A DNA stretch of 64,000 bases from contig NZ_VTZW01000015.1 in assembly GCF_009728995.1 (NCBI RefSeq), positions 186,001 to 250,000 on the forward strand, in the 5' to 3' direction. Positions 17,780-26,137 of this stretch are shown one piece after another. Both the position numbers and the translations under genes were made by a program. Below the pieces are notes generated by a model. It did not search any database. It saw nothing but the letters and a program-made list of their open reading frames with translations, and was not told where the DNA came from. Position 1 is the first letter of the stretch. Each line of letters opens with the position of its first letter. Source of the DNA: Streptomonospora sp. PA3 (GTDB taxonomy: Bacteria; Actinomycetota; Actinomycetes; Streptosporangiales; Streptosporangiaceae).

Positions 17780-18091
17780 TCAGTCGGCCGCCGCGCGGGG
17801 CGGGGCCGGGTGTCCGATGGCGGTGGACGGCATCGCCGCCGCGGCGGGGTCGGCCGGGGCCACGGGTGGGTTGCCGCTGGTAATGGCGCGGCGCGGCTGC
17901 GCGCGGTCGGCGGCCTGCTTGAGCAGCGCGAGTGATTCGGCGGCGGGCAGCGCGGCGCCCTGCAGCGTCGCGAACAGGTCGGCATAGCCCTTGATGTGGG
18001 TGGCGTCGGTGACCAGCGCCTCCGGCCCGCGCGGGTGCGGGGTGTACGCCAAGGTGTGGCGGGGCGAGAAAGAGATCGTCCAGAACGCCCC
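17780..18091 (-). pseudogene. Fragment resembling the C-terminus of a DUF5753 regulator
   Basis: The readable part GAFWTISFSP..., ALVTDATHIKGYADLF and GAALPAAESLALLKQAAD follows the pattern seen at the end of DUF5753 proteins (GxFxxLxF, then ...D...Y...F..L...AL...ES..LI). The N-terminal HTH and the VPGLxQTEDY region are missing upstream: the opposite strand from 18131 carries part of another DUF5753 gene instead. I read this as a broken copy. The family match is from pattern memory and needs a search. Confidence 0.45.
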
Positions 18092-18130
18092 GCGCAGGCC
18101 GGGATGGGTCGGCGTGGCCGAGGGGATCAA

Positions 18131-18646
18131 TCCCAGTTGGTGCCTGGACTTGCGCAGACCGAGGATTACGCTCGCGAGGTCATCCGAGCGACGATGCGGC
18201 CGGGCAGCGACGTCGAACGAAAGGTACAGGTTCGACTCGCTCGGCAGGACATCCTGCGGAATCCCGAACCTCCCAGCATCCGCATGGTCATCGCGGAGGC
18301 CGCCCTGCGCCAGCAAATCGGCGGGGCAGCTCTGATGGCCGAGCAGGTCCGCCATCTCATCGAACTGGCCAAACTCCAGTGCCTCACGCTGCAAGTGCTG
18401 CCGTTCGGGTCCGGAGCCCACCCGGCTCTCACCCTGGCCTCGTTCTCGATCCTCAGAGTCGAGCACCGTGGGCTGGTCACCGTCTATCTCCAGGAGTCCT
18501 CGTCCCACTCGTTCCTGACGAACGCGGAGAATGTGGACCATTACTCGTCCATCCACCGGGAACTGCGCACAGCCGCAACAGAGCCCGGAGACCGGACCGT
18601 GCAACTACTGGAGCGCATCGCCGCTGACCACAGGAGCGAAGCATGA
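18131..18646 (+). pseudogene. DUF5753 (XRE-family) regulator lacking its HTH domain
   Basis: Reading from SQLVPGLAQTEDYAREVI, the protein follows the whole DUF5753 region to the end (RQDILRNPEPP, MAEQVRHLIELAKL, VTVYLQESSSHSF, YSSIHRELRTAATEP). The preceding sequence in this frame is not HTH-like, so the DNA-binding half is absent. A downstream in-frame ATG could still allow a short ligand-binding-only protein. The stop overlaps the DUF397 start (ATGA), the usual DUF5753-DUF397 arrangement, so this was once an intact pair. Confidence 0.7.
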
Positions 18647-18861
18647 GCCGTGAGATTACTGAAGTCCCCGCTGGCACCTGGAACAGGCGTGGGTTCCGCA
18701 AGTCCAGCTACTCGCAGAGTGAAGCCGCGTGTGTCGAAGTCGCCGACTGGGACACCGCCGGCGCCATCCGGGACACCAAGCACCGGGACCTCGGCGCCCT
18801 CGTCTTCCCCTCTCCCGAGTGGCGCGCCTTCCTCGCCGCCGTCAAGGACGGCGAGATCTGA
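18643..18861 (+). CDS. DUF397 protein
   Basis: 72 aa, full length for the family. WNRRGFRKSSYSQSEAACVEVADWDTAGAIRDTKHRDLGALVFPSPEWRAFLAAVKDGEI holds the diagnostic RKSSYS, CVEVA, VRDSK-like and W..F...V elements. DUF397 proteins usually pair with a DUF5753 XRE regulator (BldB-type context or toxin-antitoxin-like function, not settled). Here the partner has lost its HTH, so the pair may be inactive. Confidence 0.9.
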   Translation: MSREITEVPAGTWNRRGFRKSSYSQSEAACVEVADWDTAGAIRDTKHRDLGALVFPSPEWRAFLAAVKDGEI

Positions 18862-18915
18862 CCGAACCCGCGCCCGCGCCATCCCCGCCCCTCTCCCCCA
18901 TCGGCTCACCCCTCA

Positions 18916-19050
18916 ATGGGATACGACACGACAGTCACAGGCGCGGCGGCGGCCATCGCCGAGTTGTGGGAGCGCGGCGAGGCGTTCTCGGACTACTTCG
19001 ACCACTGCATCGCAGCACGGCCGATACCTCGCCGCGCAGCCGGGACCTGA
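18916..19050 (+). CDS. Possible small protein
   Basis: 44 codons from ATG at 18916 (MGYDTTVTGAAAAIAELWER...). Codon third positions are strongly G/C, as in coding DNA here, but no ribosome site is visible. It fits in the 203-bp gap between the DUF397 and DUF6082 genes. No family recognised. Confidence 0.35.
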   Translation: MGYDTTVTGAAAAIAELWERGEAFSDYFDHCIAARPIPRRAAGT

Positions 19051-19064
19051 TTGAATTAGGCGCC

Positions 19065-19856
19065 GTGCGTAGACGAGCTGACCGAGGTGCGATCGGCGTC
19101 AGGTACCTGGCGACGATTCTGATCATCGTCCTTGCGAGCGTGGCGCTGGTGATCTCGTCCCCGTTCGCGTTGATGCTCTTCGGGGGCGCCCGGTCGGAGT
19201 GGGAGCGGCTCAGCTTCATCGGGCAGACCTACGGTGCGGCCGCGGCGCTGATCTCGGTGTTCGCGCTGGTCGGGATCGTGCTGACACTCGTCTACCAAGC
19301 GCGCGACAGCCACCGCGCCACCGAGGAGACCCGACGCCAGGCCATGAGCGACCTACTGCGGATGGCCATGGAAGACCCCGACCTGGACGAGTGCTGGGGG
19401 CCGGTGCCCGACGACGAGGATCCGAAGGTCCGCAAGCAGCAGCTTTACACGAACATGATCGTGTCGCAGTGGAGTAGCGCCTTCGAGACCGGCGCGCTCC
19501 CGGAGTCGCGGCTGCGCGCGGTCGCCGCCGAGATGTTCCAGGGGGAAGTCGGCTACTCCTACTGGACGAAGGCGCGCGAGGCGGCGTCCATGACCGAGGG
19601 GACGCGGCGGGAACGGCGCTTCGTGGAGATCGTGGACGAGGTGTACCGCCAGACGTCCGCGCCCGCGCCCCAGGGCGCGCGGTCTGAGGCGGAGCCTCAG
19701 CCCGCGGCGTCCCGACGGCGGTGGAAGGGCTACGCGGCGGCCGGAGCGGCGAGCGCCGCAGCCGGCGCCGTGGCGGCGGGGGTGGCGGTCGCCAGGCGAC
19801 GGGAGGCATCGGTTCCGCTCCCGAAGCGCGGCCTGAAGAGGTGGTTCGCCCGTTAG
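19065..19856 (+). CDS. DUF6082 family membrane-anchored protein
   Basis: 263 aa. Two hydrophobic segments near the N-terminus (about residues 13-33 and 50-75) are followed by LTLVYQARDSHRATEETRRQAMSDLLRMAMEDPDLDECWG, the recognisable DUF6082 core, then YTNMIVSQW. The C-terminus has a third hydrophobic Ala-rich segment and a basic tail. The GTG at 19065 is the first sensible start; only TTAGG is near as a ribosome site. Function unknown. Confidence 0.65.
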   Translation: MRRRADRGAIGVRYLATILIIVLASVALVISSPFALMLFGGARSEWERLSFIGQTYGAAAALISVFALVGIVLTLVYQARDSHRATEETRRQAMSDLLRMAMEDPDLDECWGPVPDDEDPKVRKQQLYTNMIVSQWSSAFETGALPESRLRAVAAEMFQGEVGYSYWTKAREAASMTEGTRRERRFVEIVDEVYRQTSAPAPQGARSEAEPQPAASRRRWKGYAAAGAASAAAGAVAAGVAVARRREASVPLPKRGLKRWFAR

Positions 19857-20154
19857 TCAGGACGGCTGAGGGAGCACCCGGCCGCCGACGCCGGGCGCTC
19901 CTCCCCCGGCCGTTTCCAGTGGGGTCGGCCGTGCTCCGGGGCCGCCGAATGCCGGCGGCCGGATCCGGCCAACGGATTCCGCACTTCGCCTCGCCGGCCT
20001 GCGCCGTGCCGCGAGTCCGCAGGTCGGCGCGGATTCCCGATCACCACCCAGCGTCACGTTTTGTCGCCGATGGTTGCCATAATGCGATCCGCGGCGATTT
20101 TTCCGCTGCGCCGCATGCCGGGACCGCCCCTCCCCAGCCGGAAGGACACCGCCG

Positions 20155-20496
20155 ATGAGCACCTGGGACATCAGCCCCGAAGGAGTCTCCTCCGTCCTGA
20201 CGGCGGTGGGCGGCCACGTCGGCGACGAGGCGATGACCGAAGGGCTCACCGGCCAGATCGACGATTTCAGCACCCACGTGGTCAGCGCCTCCGAGCAGGC
20301 CGCCAGCGAGCCGATCGGGCAGGCGCTGGACGAGTTCGCCGGCCACTTCGGCCCCCGTATGTGGACCATGGTCGCCCGCACCGCCAGCGCCATCAGCGGG
20401 TGCAGCGAGGCCACCACCGCCTACGTCAACGGCAACCTCGAGATGGCGGCCGAAGCCCAGGGCAACGCCGGCGAGGTCCCCGACCTCGATCTCTGA
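20155..20496 (+). CDS. DUF6507 (WXG100-like) protein
   Basis: 113 aa, small and largely helical: ISPEGVSSVLTAVGGHVGDE, then a second helical region with YVNGNLEMAAEAQGNAGEVPDLDL at the end. The pattern fits DUF6507 proteins, which sit just upstream of LXG/WXG-type toxin genes in actinobacteria and probably accompany them in type VII secretion. ATG with GAAGGA-like purines upstream. The next gene starts 129 bp downstream. Confidence 0.65.
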   Translation: MSTWDISPEGVSSVLTAVGGHVGDEAMTEGLTGQIDDFSTHVVSASEQAASEPIGQALDEFAGHFGPRMWTMVARTASAISGCSEATTAYVNGNLEMAAEAQGNAGEVPDLDL

Positions 20497-20625
20497 GGCC
20501 GCCCCCGTCCCGCGGTCCCGTCGTCCTCCCCGCCCCGCCGAGGCCGCCGCCTCGGCCGCGGGCCCATCCCCCACGTCCGCCCCGCCGCACGCCCCTGCGG
20601 CCGCGACCGGAAACGGTGATCGCCC

Positions 20626-22674
20626 TTGGCCGGCGACGAAGGCCTGATCGACCCCTCCGCCATCTGGATCCCCAAACTGAAGGCCGACGAGCTTGAGGCG
20701 ACGGCGAGCGATCTCGTCGGTGACGGCGAGGCGATCGCCGCCTCGGGCAGCGACATCAAGTCGTCCTGGCAGGGCCTGCAGGAGGTCTACTCCGCTCCCG
20801 AGGCCGAGACCCTCTTCAGCGTCGTCGACCCGGTGGCCGAGGACGGCGGTGAGATCGAGGATGCGCTGGCGAAGGTCGGCGACGCGCTCACGTCGTTCGC
20901 TCAAGAGGCCCGCAAGACCAGGCAACGGCTCATGGAGCTGAAGGACGAAGCCGAGACCTTCGTCAAGAGCGTCGAAAACGAGCCCGACTGGCGCAAGGAC
21001 CCGGAGAAGGTCGAGCGGCACGAGTCGCTGCGGATCGACATCAACCACCAGATCCGCAACTACCAGAACTGGGAGCGCTTCTACGCCAACGAGATCACGA
21101 AGACCTTCGGCGGTACCCACTTCGTCGGGCGGGATCCCAAGGACCCGCAGATCTGCAAGCCCGGCGAGCAGTTCTACGGGGTCGACTACATCCCCGAGAA
21201 CGCCAGGATGCCTTGGGGTGCTCCCCAGCAGGTGGACGAGCCCTTCTGGAAGGAGGGGGTCGACGCTCTCGGGGACTACGGCACGAGCTGGCTCGAGGGT
21301 GTCGGAGTCATCGGCAAGAACGCCGTGGGCGATCGGGGGCTCGTGTACCCGTTCAGTCCGGAGTGGTTCGACAACGTGCCGGGGCAGCTGAAGGGCGGCG
21401 CCGCGTTCATGGGCTCGCTCACCGGGTTCTACGACTACCGGACGGGAGAGGGCGGGCTGCTCGACTGGTCCGCCGACAGCTTCGCCAACTCCTGGCAGCA
21501 GCTCGGGAACGCCTTCGTCCCCATGTCGGAGAGCGACCGGCCGGGATACGTCGTCGTCCAATCGGTGCTCAACATCGGCACCCTCGGCGCCGGAGTGATC
21601 CCCAAGCTCGGCAAGATCGCCAGGCTGGGTGCGGACGCCCCCGCCCACGGCGGCGACGGCCCCGACCTCACCCGGCACCTGCCCGACCCCGCCGATCCCG
21701 CGCAGCCCGGGAACGGGGCCAAGCTGCCGACTACCAAGGAGCTCCAGGAGCAGCTCGACAAGTTCGAACAGCACACGTTCGAGGACTACAGCCCGGCCGA
21801 CGCCATGGACGCCGCGGCCGACATCCCCGTACGCGCACAGGTGACGGCCGGCGGCCCCGACATCCAGGCGAACGCGGATGGGCCGGGAGGACCGGGAGGA
21901 CCGAACGATCCGCCGTCAGACAACCCGAACCCGCCCGCATCGCCGACCGATCCGCCGAGCACCGCCCCGGGGGCAGCGCCGCCACCCTCCCCGGGTCCCG
22001 CTGTCGGCGACGGGGGCGGTGGCCCGCATGGTGACCCCGGGGATCTGACACCCTTCGATCCCCACGAACTCGGCGGACTACCGGAGAAGGGGGACGGGAC
22101 GCCTGAGGGAGTAAATCGGACCCTCGAGCAATTGCAGAACCCGGGCGCGCTAGGCGCGGATTTCAAACGTGACATCGTAGAGGACCACAGCTCGCGCTTC
22201 AGTGAAATGGAACGTAAGATCGCCGAACTAAGAGAATCGCGGGGATACCATGTGACAGGACTCCATGAGAACCACGGCGAAAAAGGCACATCCCAACTGG
22301 ACACTTGGGAGCGCGCAAATCCGAGCGACCCAGGACACCCAGTAGAATACAAGACGGTTACCGAGCCAAAGATTTCCACCCTCAAGAGTCAGATAGCAAG
22401 CGGACTCGAAAAGCTGCGACCCAGGAAATACAAATATGACGGATTAGCAAACATTGTCATCGATACGAGGGAGACGCTTAATACGGAGGATGCGGTCACT
22501 GGCGTCGAAGAGAGGCTGCGGCAGGACCTTCAACGAAACAGCGAAAAACTGGGGAACCTGGCGAGGCTGGATGTGTATACAATGGAAGGCGACAAGGTAA
22601 CGTTCGCGAACCGCTCCATCTACGTGAACGGGACCATGGTTCGAAGCTGGGAAGGCGAATGGGCTACACCGTAG
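20626..22674 (+). CDS. Polymorphic toxin with WXG-like N-terminus and CdiA-type nuclease C-terminus
   Basis: 682 aa from TTG at 20626. Residues 1-110 form a helical WXG-like delivery region with SSWQGLQEVYSAPEA. A middle region (FYANEITKTFGG, then YPFSPEWFDNVPGQLKGGAAFMGSL) and a Pro/Gly-rich linker (about 420-480) follow. The last 150 residues, HVTGLHENHGEKGTSQLDTW..., HPVEYKTV, LANIVIDTRE, show the D...E-x-K...VID pattern of PD-(D/E)XK-type tRNA nucleases such as the CdiA C-terminal domain. Base composition drops clearly from about 22100, as often seen for exchanged toxin tips. It overlaps the immunity gene by 16 bp. Confidence 0.75.
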   Translation: MAGDEGLIDPSAIWIPKLKADELEATASDLVGDGEAIAASGSDIKSSWQGLQEVYSAPEAETLFSVVDPVAEDGGEIEDALAKVGDALTSFAQEARKTRQRLMELKDEAETFVKSVENEPDWRKDPEKVERHESLRIDINHQIRNYQNWERFYANEITKTFGGTHFVGRDPKDPQICKPGEQFYGVDYIPENARMPWGAPQQVDEPFWKEGVDALGDYGTSWLEGVGVIGKNAVGDRGLVYPFSPEWFDNVPGQLKGGAAFMGSLTGFYDYRTGEGGLLDWSADSFANSWQQLGNAFVPMSESDRPGYVVVQSVLNIGTLGAGVIPKLGKIARLGADAPAHGGDGPDLTRHLPDPADPAQPGNGAKLPTTKELQEQLDKFEQHTFEDYSPADAMDAAADIPVRAQVTAGGPDIQANADGPGGPGGPNDPPSDNPNPPASPTDPPSTAPGAAPPPSPGPAVGDGGGGPHGDPGDLTPFDPHELGGLPEKGDGTPEGVNRTLEQLQNPGALGADFKRDIVEDHSSRFSEMERKIAELRESRGYHVTGLHENHGEKGTSQLDTWERANPSDPGHPVEYKTVTEPKISTLKSQIASGLEKLRPRKYKYDGLANIVIDTRETLNTEDAVTGVEERLRQDLQRNSEKLGNLARLDVYTMEGDKVTFANRSIYVNGTMVRSWEGEWATP

Positions 22675-23594
22675 ATTTCTTCGTGAAGAGCAACGCAGGA
22701 ATCGCGCAGCTTGCTCTCGAGTGCGCGTACGCGTTCGGCTCTCAATACTGCACGATCGACCCGGAGGGGCCATTCTTCCCAGCTTACTTCTCGAACTCTG
22801 TGGGAGTCGACGGCGAGGCGAACGTCGATGTGTTCCCCACTGACTTTCGCGCCTATGGCGAGCCCGAAACATATAAGGGAACCGCTGTCGAGAAATTTGA
22901 TTTCCGCATCCAGGTAGAGTTCAGCAGGAAAACCCTTAATGCCGTCGGCATAGACGGGGCGGATGACCTGGGATACCGACTCTATAGCCGATTCCTAAAG
23001 TGCGCCAGGATAGAGCGCCCGTCAGTTTACACGGTTCGAGATGGAACGCGAATCTCAGCGGTCTTCCTTCCCTCGGCGGGCAACCGGATCGTACGGCCAC
23101 CGAAATTCAACGATGCCCCGGAGTTGCGATCCGAGTTGTCGATCCCTGAGGTCGTGGAGTTCCGGGAGGCCCAAGTGGATCTTTCCCAGTATGAGGAGGC
23201 CATATGCATCATGAGAAGCAGGGGGACATCATTCCACATTTATCCCCTTCTCAGCGACGGATCGCGCAAGCCCGCGCCCCCCGAAGCCTTGTTGGAACTC
23301 GATTCAGAAACCGAACCGCTGCTTGGCGAAGTGATTGCGGCGATCCTGTGGCGTAGCGCTACGGCAACTGCCGGAGAAACGGAATTCTATGAGCGCAATA
23401 CGGACAACGACCCCCTCGAAGGGGACGGCACGGACCAGCATTTCGAGCTTCGCCTAAATCGAGGAATTATTTCAGTCGTTCCGATCGTCGAAGAGAGCGT
23501 CCCCCCGAAGGATTCAGACGAACCCGTGTACAGCGGTCGCCTGCCGGAAAGCCATCAACAACTCGGGGAGATTGCTAAGACCGCTGTTCAATAG
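22659..23594 (+). CDS. Putative immunity protein for the upstream toxin
   Basis: 311 aa. The ATG at 22659 lies 16 bp inside the toxin gene, a coupling usual for toxin-immunity pairs. The sequence is acidic and moderately lower in G+C than the flanking genes, like the toxin tip. No family recognised from sequence. No signal peptide or membrane helix is visible, so it is probably cytoplasmic, in line with blocking a tRNA nuclease. Confidence 0.6.
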   Translation: MGYTVDFFVKSNAGIAQLALECAYAFGSQYCTIDPEGPFFPAYFSNSVGVDGEANVDVFPTDFRAYGEPETYKGTAVEKFDFRIQVEFSRKTLNAVGIDGADDLGYRLYSRFLKCARIERPSVYTVRDGTRISAVFLPSAGNRIVRPPKFNDAPELRSELSIPEVVEFREAQVDLSQYEEAICIMRSRGTSFHIYPLLSDGSRKPAPPEALLELDSETEPLLGEVIAAILWRSATATAGETEFYERNTDNDPLEGDGTDQHFELRLNRGIISVVPIVEESVPPKDSDEPVYSGRLPESHQQLGEIAKTAVQ

Positions 23595-23830
23595 CCCCGA
23601 CCGTTACTGCACTCCGCAGGAGCGAGTGAGGCCCGCAGCGAATGCTCGTAACCGGTCACCGTTTACCTCGTCTCCGTCTTCGCCAGGGAGGGCTGAATCA
23701 AGTCGGCCCGCCGGAAGCTGTGCCCTCTTCGGAATTCAAACGAGACGACGGACCCCGGCACGGAGCACTCCTCAAAGCCCTGCCGCACCCGTCCACCCCA
23801 TTGACGCGACCCCTGCCGCGCCCGATGATG

Positions 23831-23846
23831 CTGGGAGCGCTCCCAG
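23831..23846. promoter_or_regulatory. CelR operator
   Basis: CTGGGAGCGCTCCCAG is a perfect 16-bp palindrome; its inner 14 bp TGGGAGCGCTCCCA equals the CelR site described upstream of Thermobifida fusca cellulase genes. It lies 102 bp before the glycoside hydrolase start, in a 353-bp gap (23595-23947) with no other gene. This predicts repression by a LacI-type CelR relieved by cellobiose. Confidence 0.88.
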
Positions 23847-23947
23847 CGGTCCGTGTGCGCCGGGGGCGCATTGCCGGTGGGTGTGTTGACGACACCGCAC
23901 CCGCCCGCCCGGAACTCTTTGACCCCCTAGAAGAGGAAGTCCTCCCC

Positions 23948-26050
23948 ATGCACCTCCCCCACACCCGTTCCGGCCGGCTGCGCGCCGGTGCCGTCCGGGG
24001 GCTGGCGGTCGCCGCGGTCGGGGCGCTCGCCGCCGCCTCGGCGGTCGCGCTGTCGTCCCCGGCCGCGGCCGAACCCGAGCCCGGCGCCCCATCGCCCGTC
24101 GAGGTCCGCGTCAACGCCCAGCTCGGACTGGGCACCCTCGACGAGGCCGCGTTCGGAGCCAACGCCGCCATCTGGGACGCCCATATGAACGACCCCGAGG
24201 TCGCGTCGCTGATGAAGGACGCCGGGATCGGGGTCATGCGCTACCCCGGCGGGTCCTACAGCGACATCTACCACTGGGAGGACCACACCGCCCCCGGCGG
24301 CTACGTCGCACCCAACACCGGCTTCGACGCGTTCATGCAGACGGTGCGGGACACCGGCGCCCAGCCCATGATCACCGCGAACTACGGCACCGGCAGCCCG
24401 GAGGAGGCCGCGGCCTGGGTGCGCTACGCCAACGTCACCAACGACTACGGCGTGAAGTACTGGGAGATCGGCAACGAGATCTACGGCAACGGCCACTACG
24501 GCAACGGCTGGGAGGAGGACGACCACGCCGACAAGAGCCCCGCCGAGTACGCGCGCAACGTGCGCGCCTATGCCGAGGCCATGAAGGCGGTCGACCCCAG
24601 CGTGCGAATCGGCGCGGTGCTGACCACCCCGGGCGACTGGCCCGACGGCGTCATCGGCCCCGGCGACTCCGCCGACTGGAACAACACCGTGCTGTCCGGC
24701 GTCGCCGACGTCGTCGACTTCGTCATCGTGCATTCCTACCCCGGCGGCGCCACCGCCGACGAGGCCCTGGACCGCGTGTCCCGCCTGCCGGGGCAGCTGC
24801 GCCAGGTGCGGCGGCTGCTCGACCGCCACGCCGGCGACCGCTCCGACGAGATCCGCATCGCGCTGACCGAGGTCAACTCCGGCGTGCAGATGAACAGCCG
24901 CCCCAACGGCCTGTTCGCCGCCGACGTGTTCATGACGGCGCTGGAGAACGGCGTCTTCAACATCGACTGGTGGAACATCCACAACGGCCCCACCGAGATC
25001 AGCCAGGTGGACGGCGAGACGGACTTCAACGACTACGGCCTGCTCTCCAGCGGAGGCTGCATCGAGGACGTGTGCCAGCCGGCCGTCAATACGCCCTTCC
25101 ATCCCTATTACGGCATCAAGTCCCTCACCCACCTGGGCGGGCCGGGCGACACGATGGTCGCCTCCACCTCCAGCAGCGAGCACGTCTCCGCCCACGCCGT
25201 CCACCAGGCCGACGGCGACCTGAGCGTCATGCTGATCAACAAGGACCAGGAGAACCCCCACCCGGTGGAGATCGACTACGCCGGGTTCACCCCCGACGGC
25301 CGCGAGCCGGTCGTCCACCGCTACGCGCGCGGCGACGACGACGTCACCCGCGTCGCCGACCCCGGCACGGGCGCCCGCACGCTGCCGCCCTACTCGATCA
25401 CCACGGTGACCGTCTCGCCCAAGACCGGGGAGGCGGCGGTCGGCGCGCCCGGAGCGCCGGAGGTGGTTTCCACCGACAGCACCTCGGCCGCGCTGACCTG
25501 GCCGGCCGCCGACGGCGAGCCGGTGCGCTACGAGGTCTACGAGCATCTGGGCGCCAACGCCGAGCTGCTGGCGACCTCCACGTCCACCTCGGCGACGCTG
25601 AACAACCTGCCCCCGGGCACCGAGCACACCCTCAACGTGCTCGCCCGCGACGCGAGCGGGCACCTGTCGCGGCCATCGGAGCCGGTCACCCTGGCCACGA
25701 CCTCACCCAGCGACAGTTCCTGCCGGGTGACCTACCGGGTGGACCAGGGCTGGGGCAGCGGCTTCGTCGCCACCGTCACCGTGTCCAACCTCGCCGAGAC
25801 CCCGATCAACGGCTGGAGCCTGGACTTCACCTGGCCCGAGTCCGGCCAGTCCGTGCAGAGCGCGTGGAGCGCGCAGGTGAGCAGCGACGGCCGCCGGGTG
25901 CACGTCACCGACAACGGCGACAACGCCGAACTGGCGCCCGAGGGCGGCTCCACCGCCACGTTCGGGTTCGTCGGCGCCAACGAGGGCGCCAACCCCGCCC
26001 CCGCGGTGTTCCGGCTCAACGGGACGGTCTGCCACACCGTGCGCGGTTGA
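23948..26050 (+). CDS. Secreted clan GH-A glycoside hydrolase with FN3 and CBM2
   Basis: 700 aa. The signal peptide ends at about residue 41 (SSPAAA). The catalytic part has GIGVMRYPGGSYSDIYHWED, the acid/base in YWEIGNEIYGN (Glu near 178) and the nucleophile in ALTEVNSG (Glu near 309), the clan GH-A two-glutamate arrangement seen in GH44/GH51-type enzymes. A beta domain follows, then an FN3 module (about 500-585) and a C-terminal cellulose-binding CBM2 (about 592-700; two Cys, CRVTYRVDQGWGSGF and VCHTVRG). It probably acts outside the cell on plant cell-wall glucan or hemicellulose. GAGGAA lies about 10 nt before the ATG. Exact family is open. Confidence 0.85.
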   Translation: MHLPHTRSGRLRAGAVRGLAVAAVGALAAASAVALSSPAAAEPEPGAPSPVEVRVNAQLGLGTLDEAAFGANAAIWDAHMNDPEVASLMKDAGIGVMRYPGGSYSDIYHWEDHTAPGGYVAPNTGFDAFMQTVRDTGAQPMITANYGTGSPEEAAAWVRYANVTNDYGVKYWEIGNEIYGNGHYGNGWEEDDHADKSPAEYARNVRAYAEAMKAVDPSVRIGAVLTTPGDWPDGVIGPGDSADWNNTVLSGVADVVDFVIVHSYPGGATADEALDRVSRLPGQLRQVRRLLDRHAGDRSDEIRIALTEVNSGVQMNSRPNGLFAADVFMTALENGVFNIDWWNIHNGPTEISQVDGETDFNDYGLLSSGGCIEDVCQPAVNTPFHPYYGIKSLTHLGGPGDTMVASTSSSEHVSAHAVHQADGDLSVMLINKDQENPHPVEIDYAGFTPDGREPVVHRYARGDDDVTRVADPGTGARTLPPYSITTVTVSPKTGEAAVGAPGAPEVVSTDSTSAALTWPAADGEPVRYEVYEHLGANAELLATSTSTSATLNNLPPGTEHTLNVLARDASGHLSRPSEPVTLATTSPSDSSCRVTYRVDQGWGSGFVATVTVSNLAETPINGWSLDFTWPESGQSVQSAWSAQVSSDGRRVHVTDNGDNAELAPEGGSTATFGFVGANEGANPAPAVFRLNGTVCHTVRG

Positions 26051-26082
26051 GGCGGCGCTTCGCAAGTGTCCTCAGGGACACC

Positions 26083-26124
26083 TCCGCCGCCGAGGGGGGC
26101 CCTGAGGACCCCCTCGGCGGCGGA
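26083..26124. terminator. Bidirectional terminator
   Basis: Perfect 16-bp stem (26083-26098 with 26109-26124) with a 10-nt loop, between the glycoside hydrolase stop and the convergent ABC permease stop. The loop can alternatively pair with 26069-26077. It can serve both strands. Confidence 0.75.
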
Positions 26125-26137
26125 GTCGTTCGCCCCG

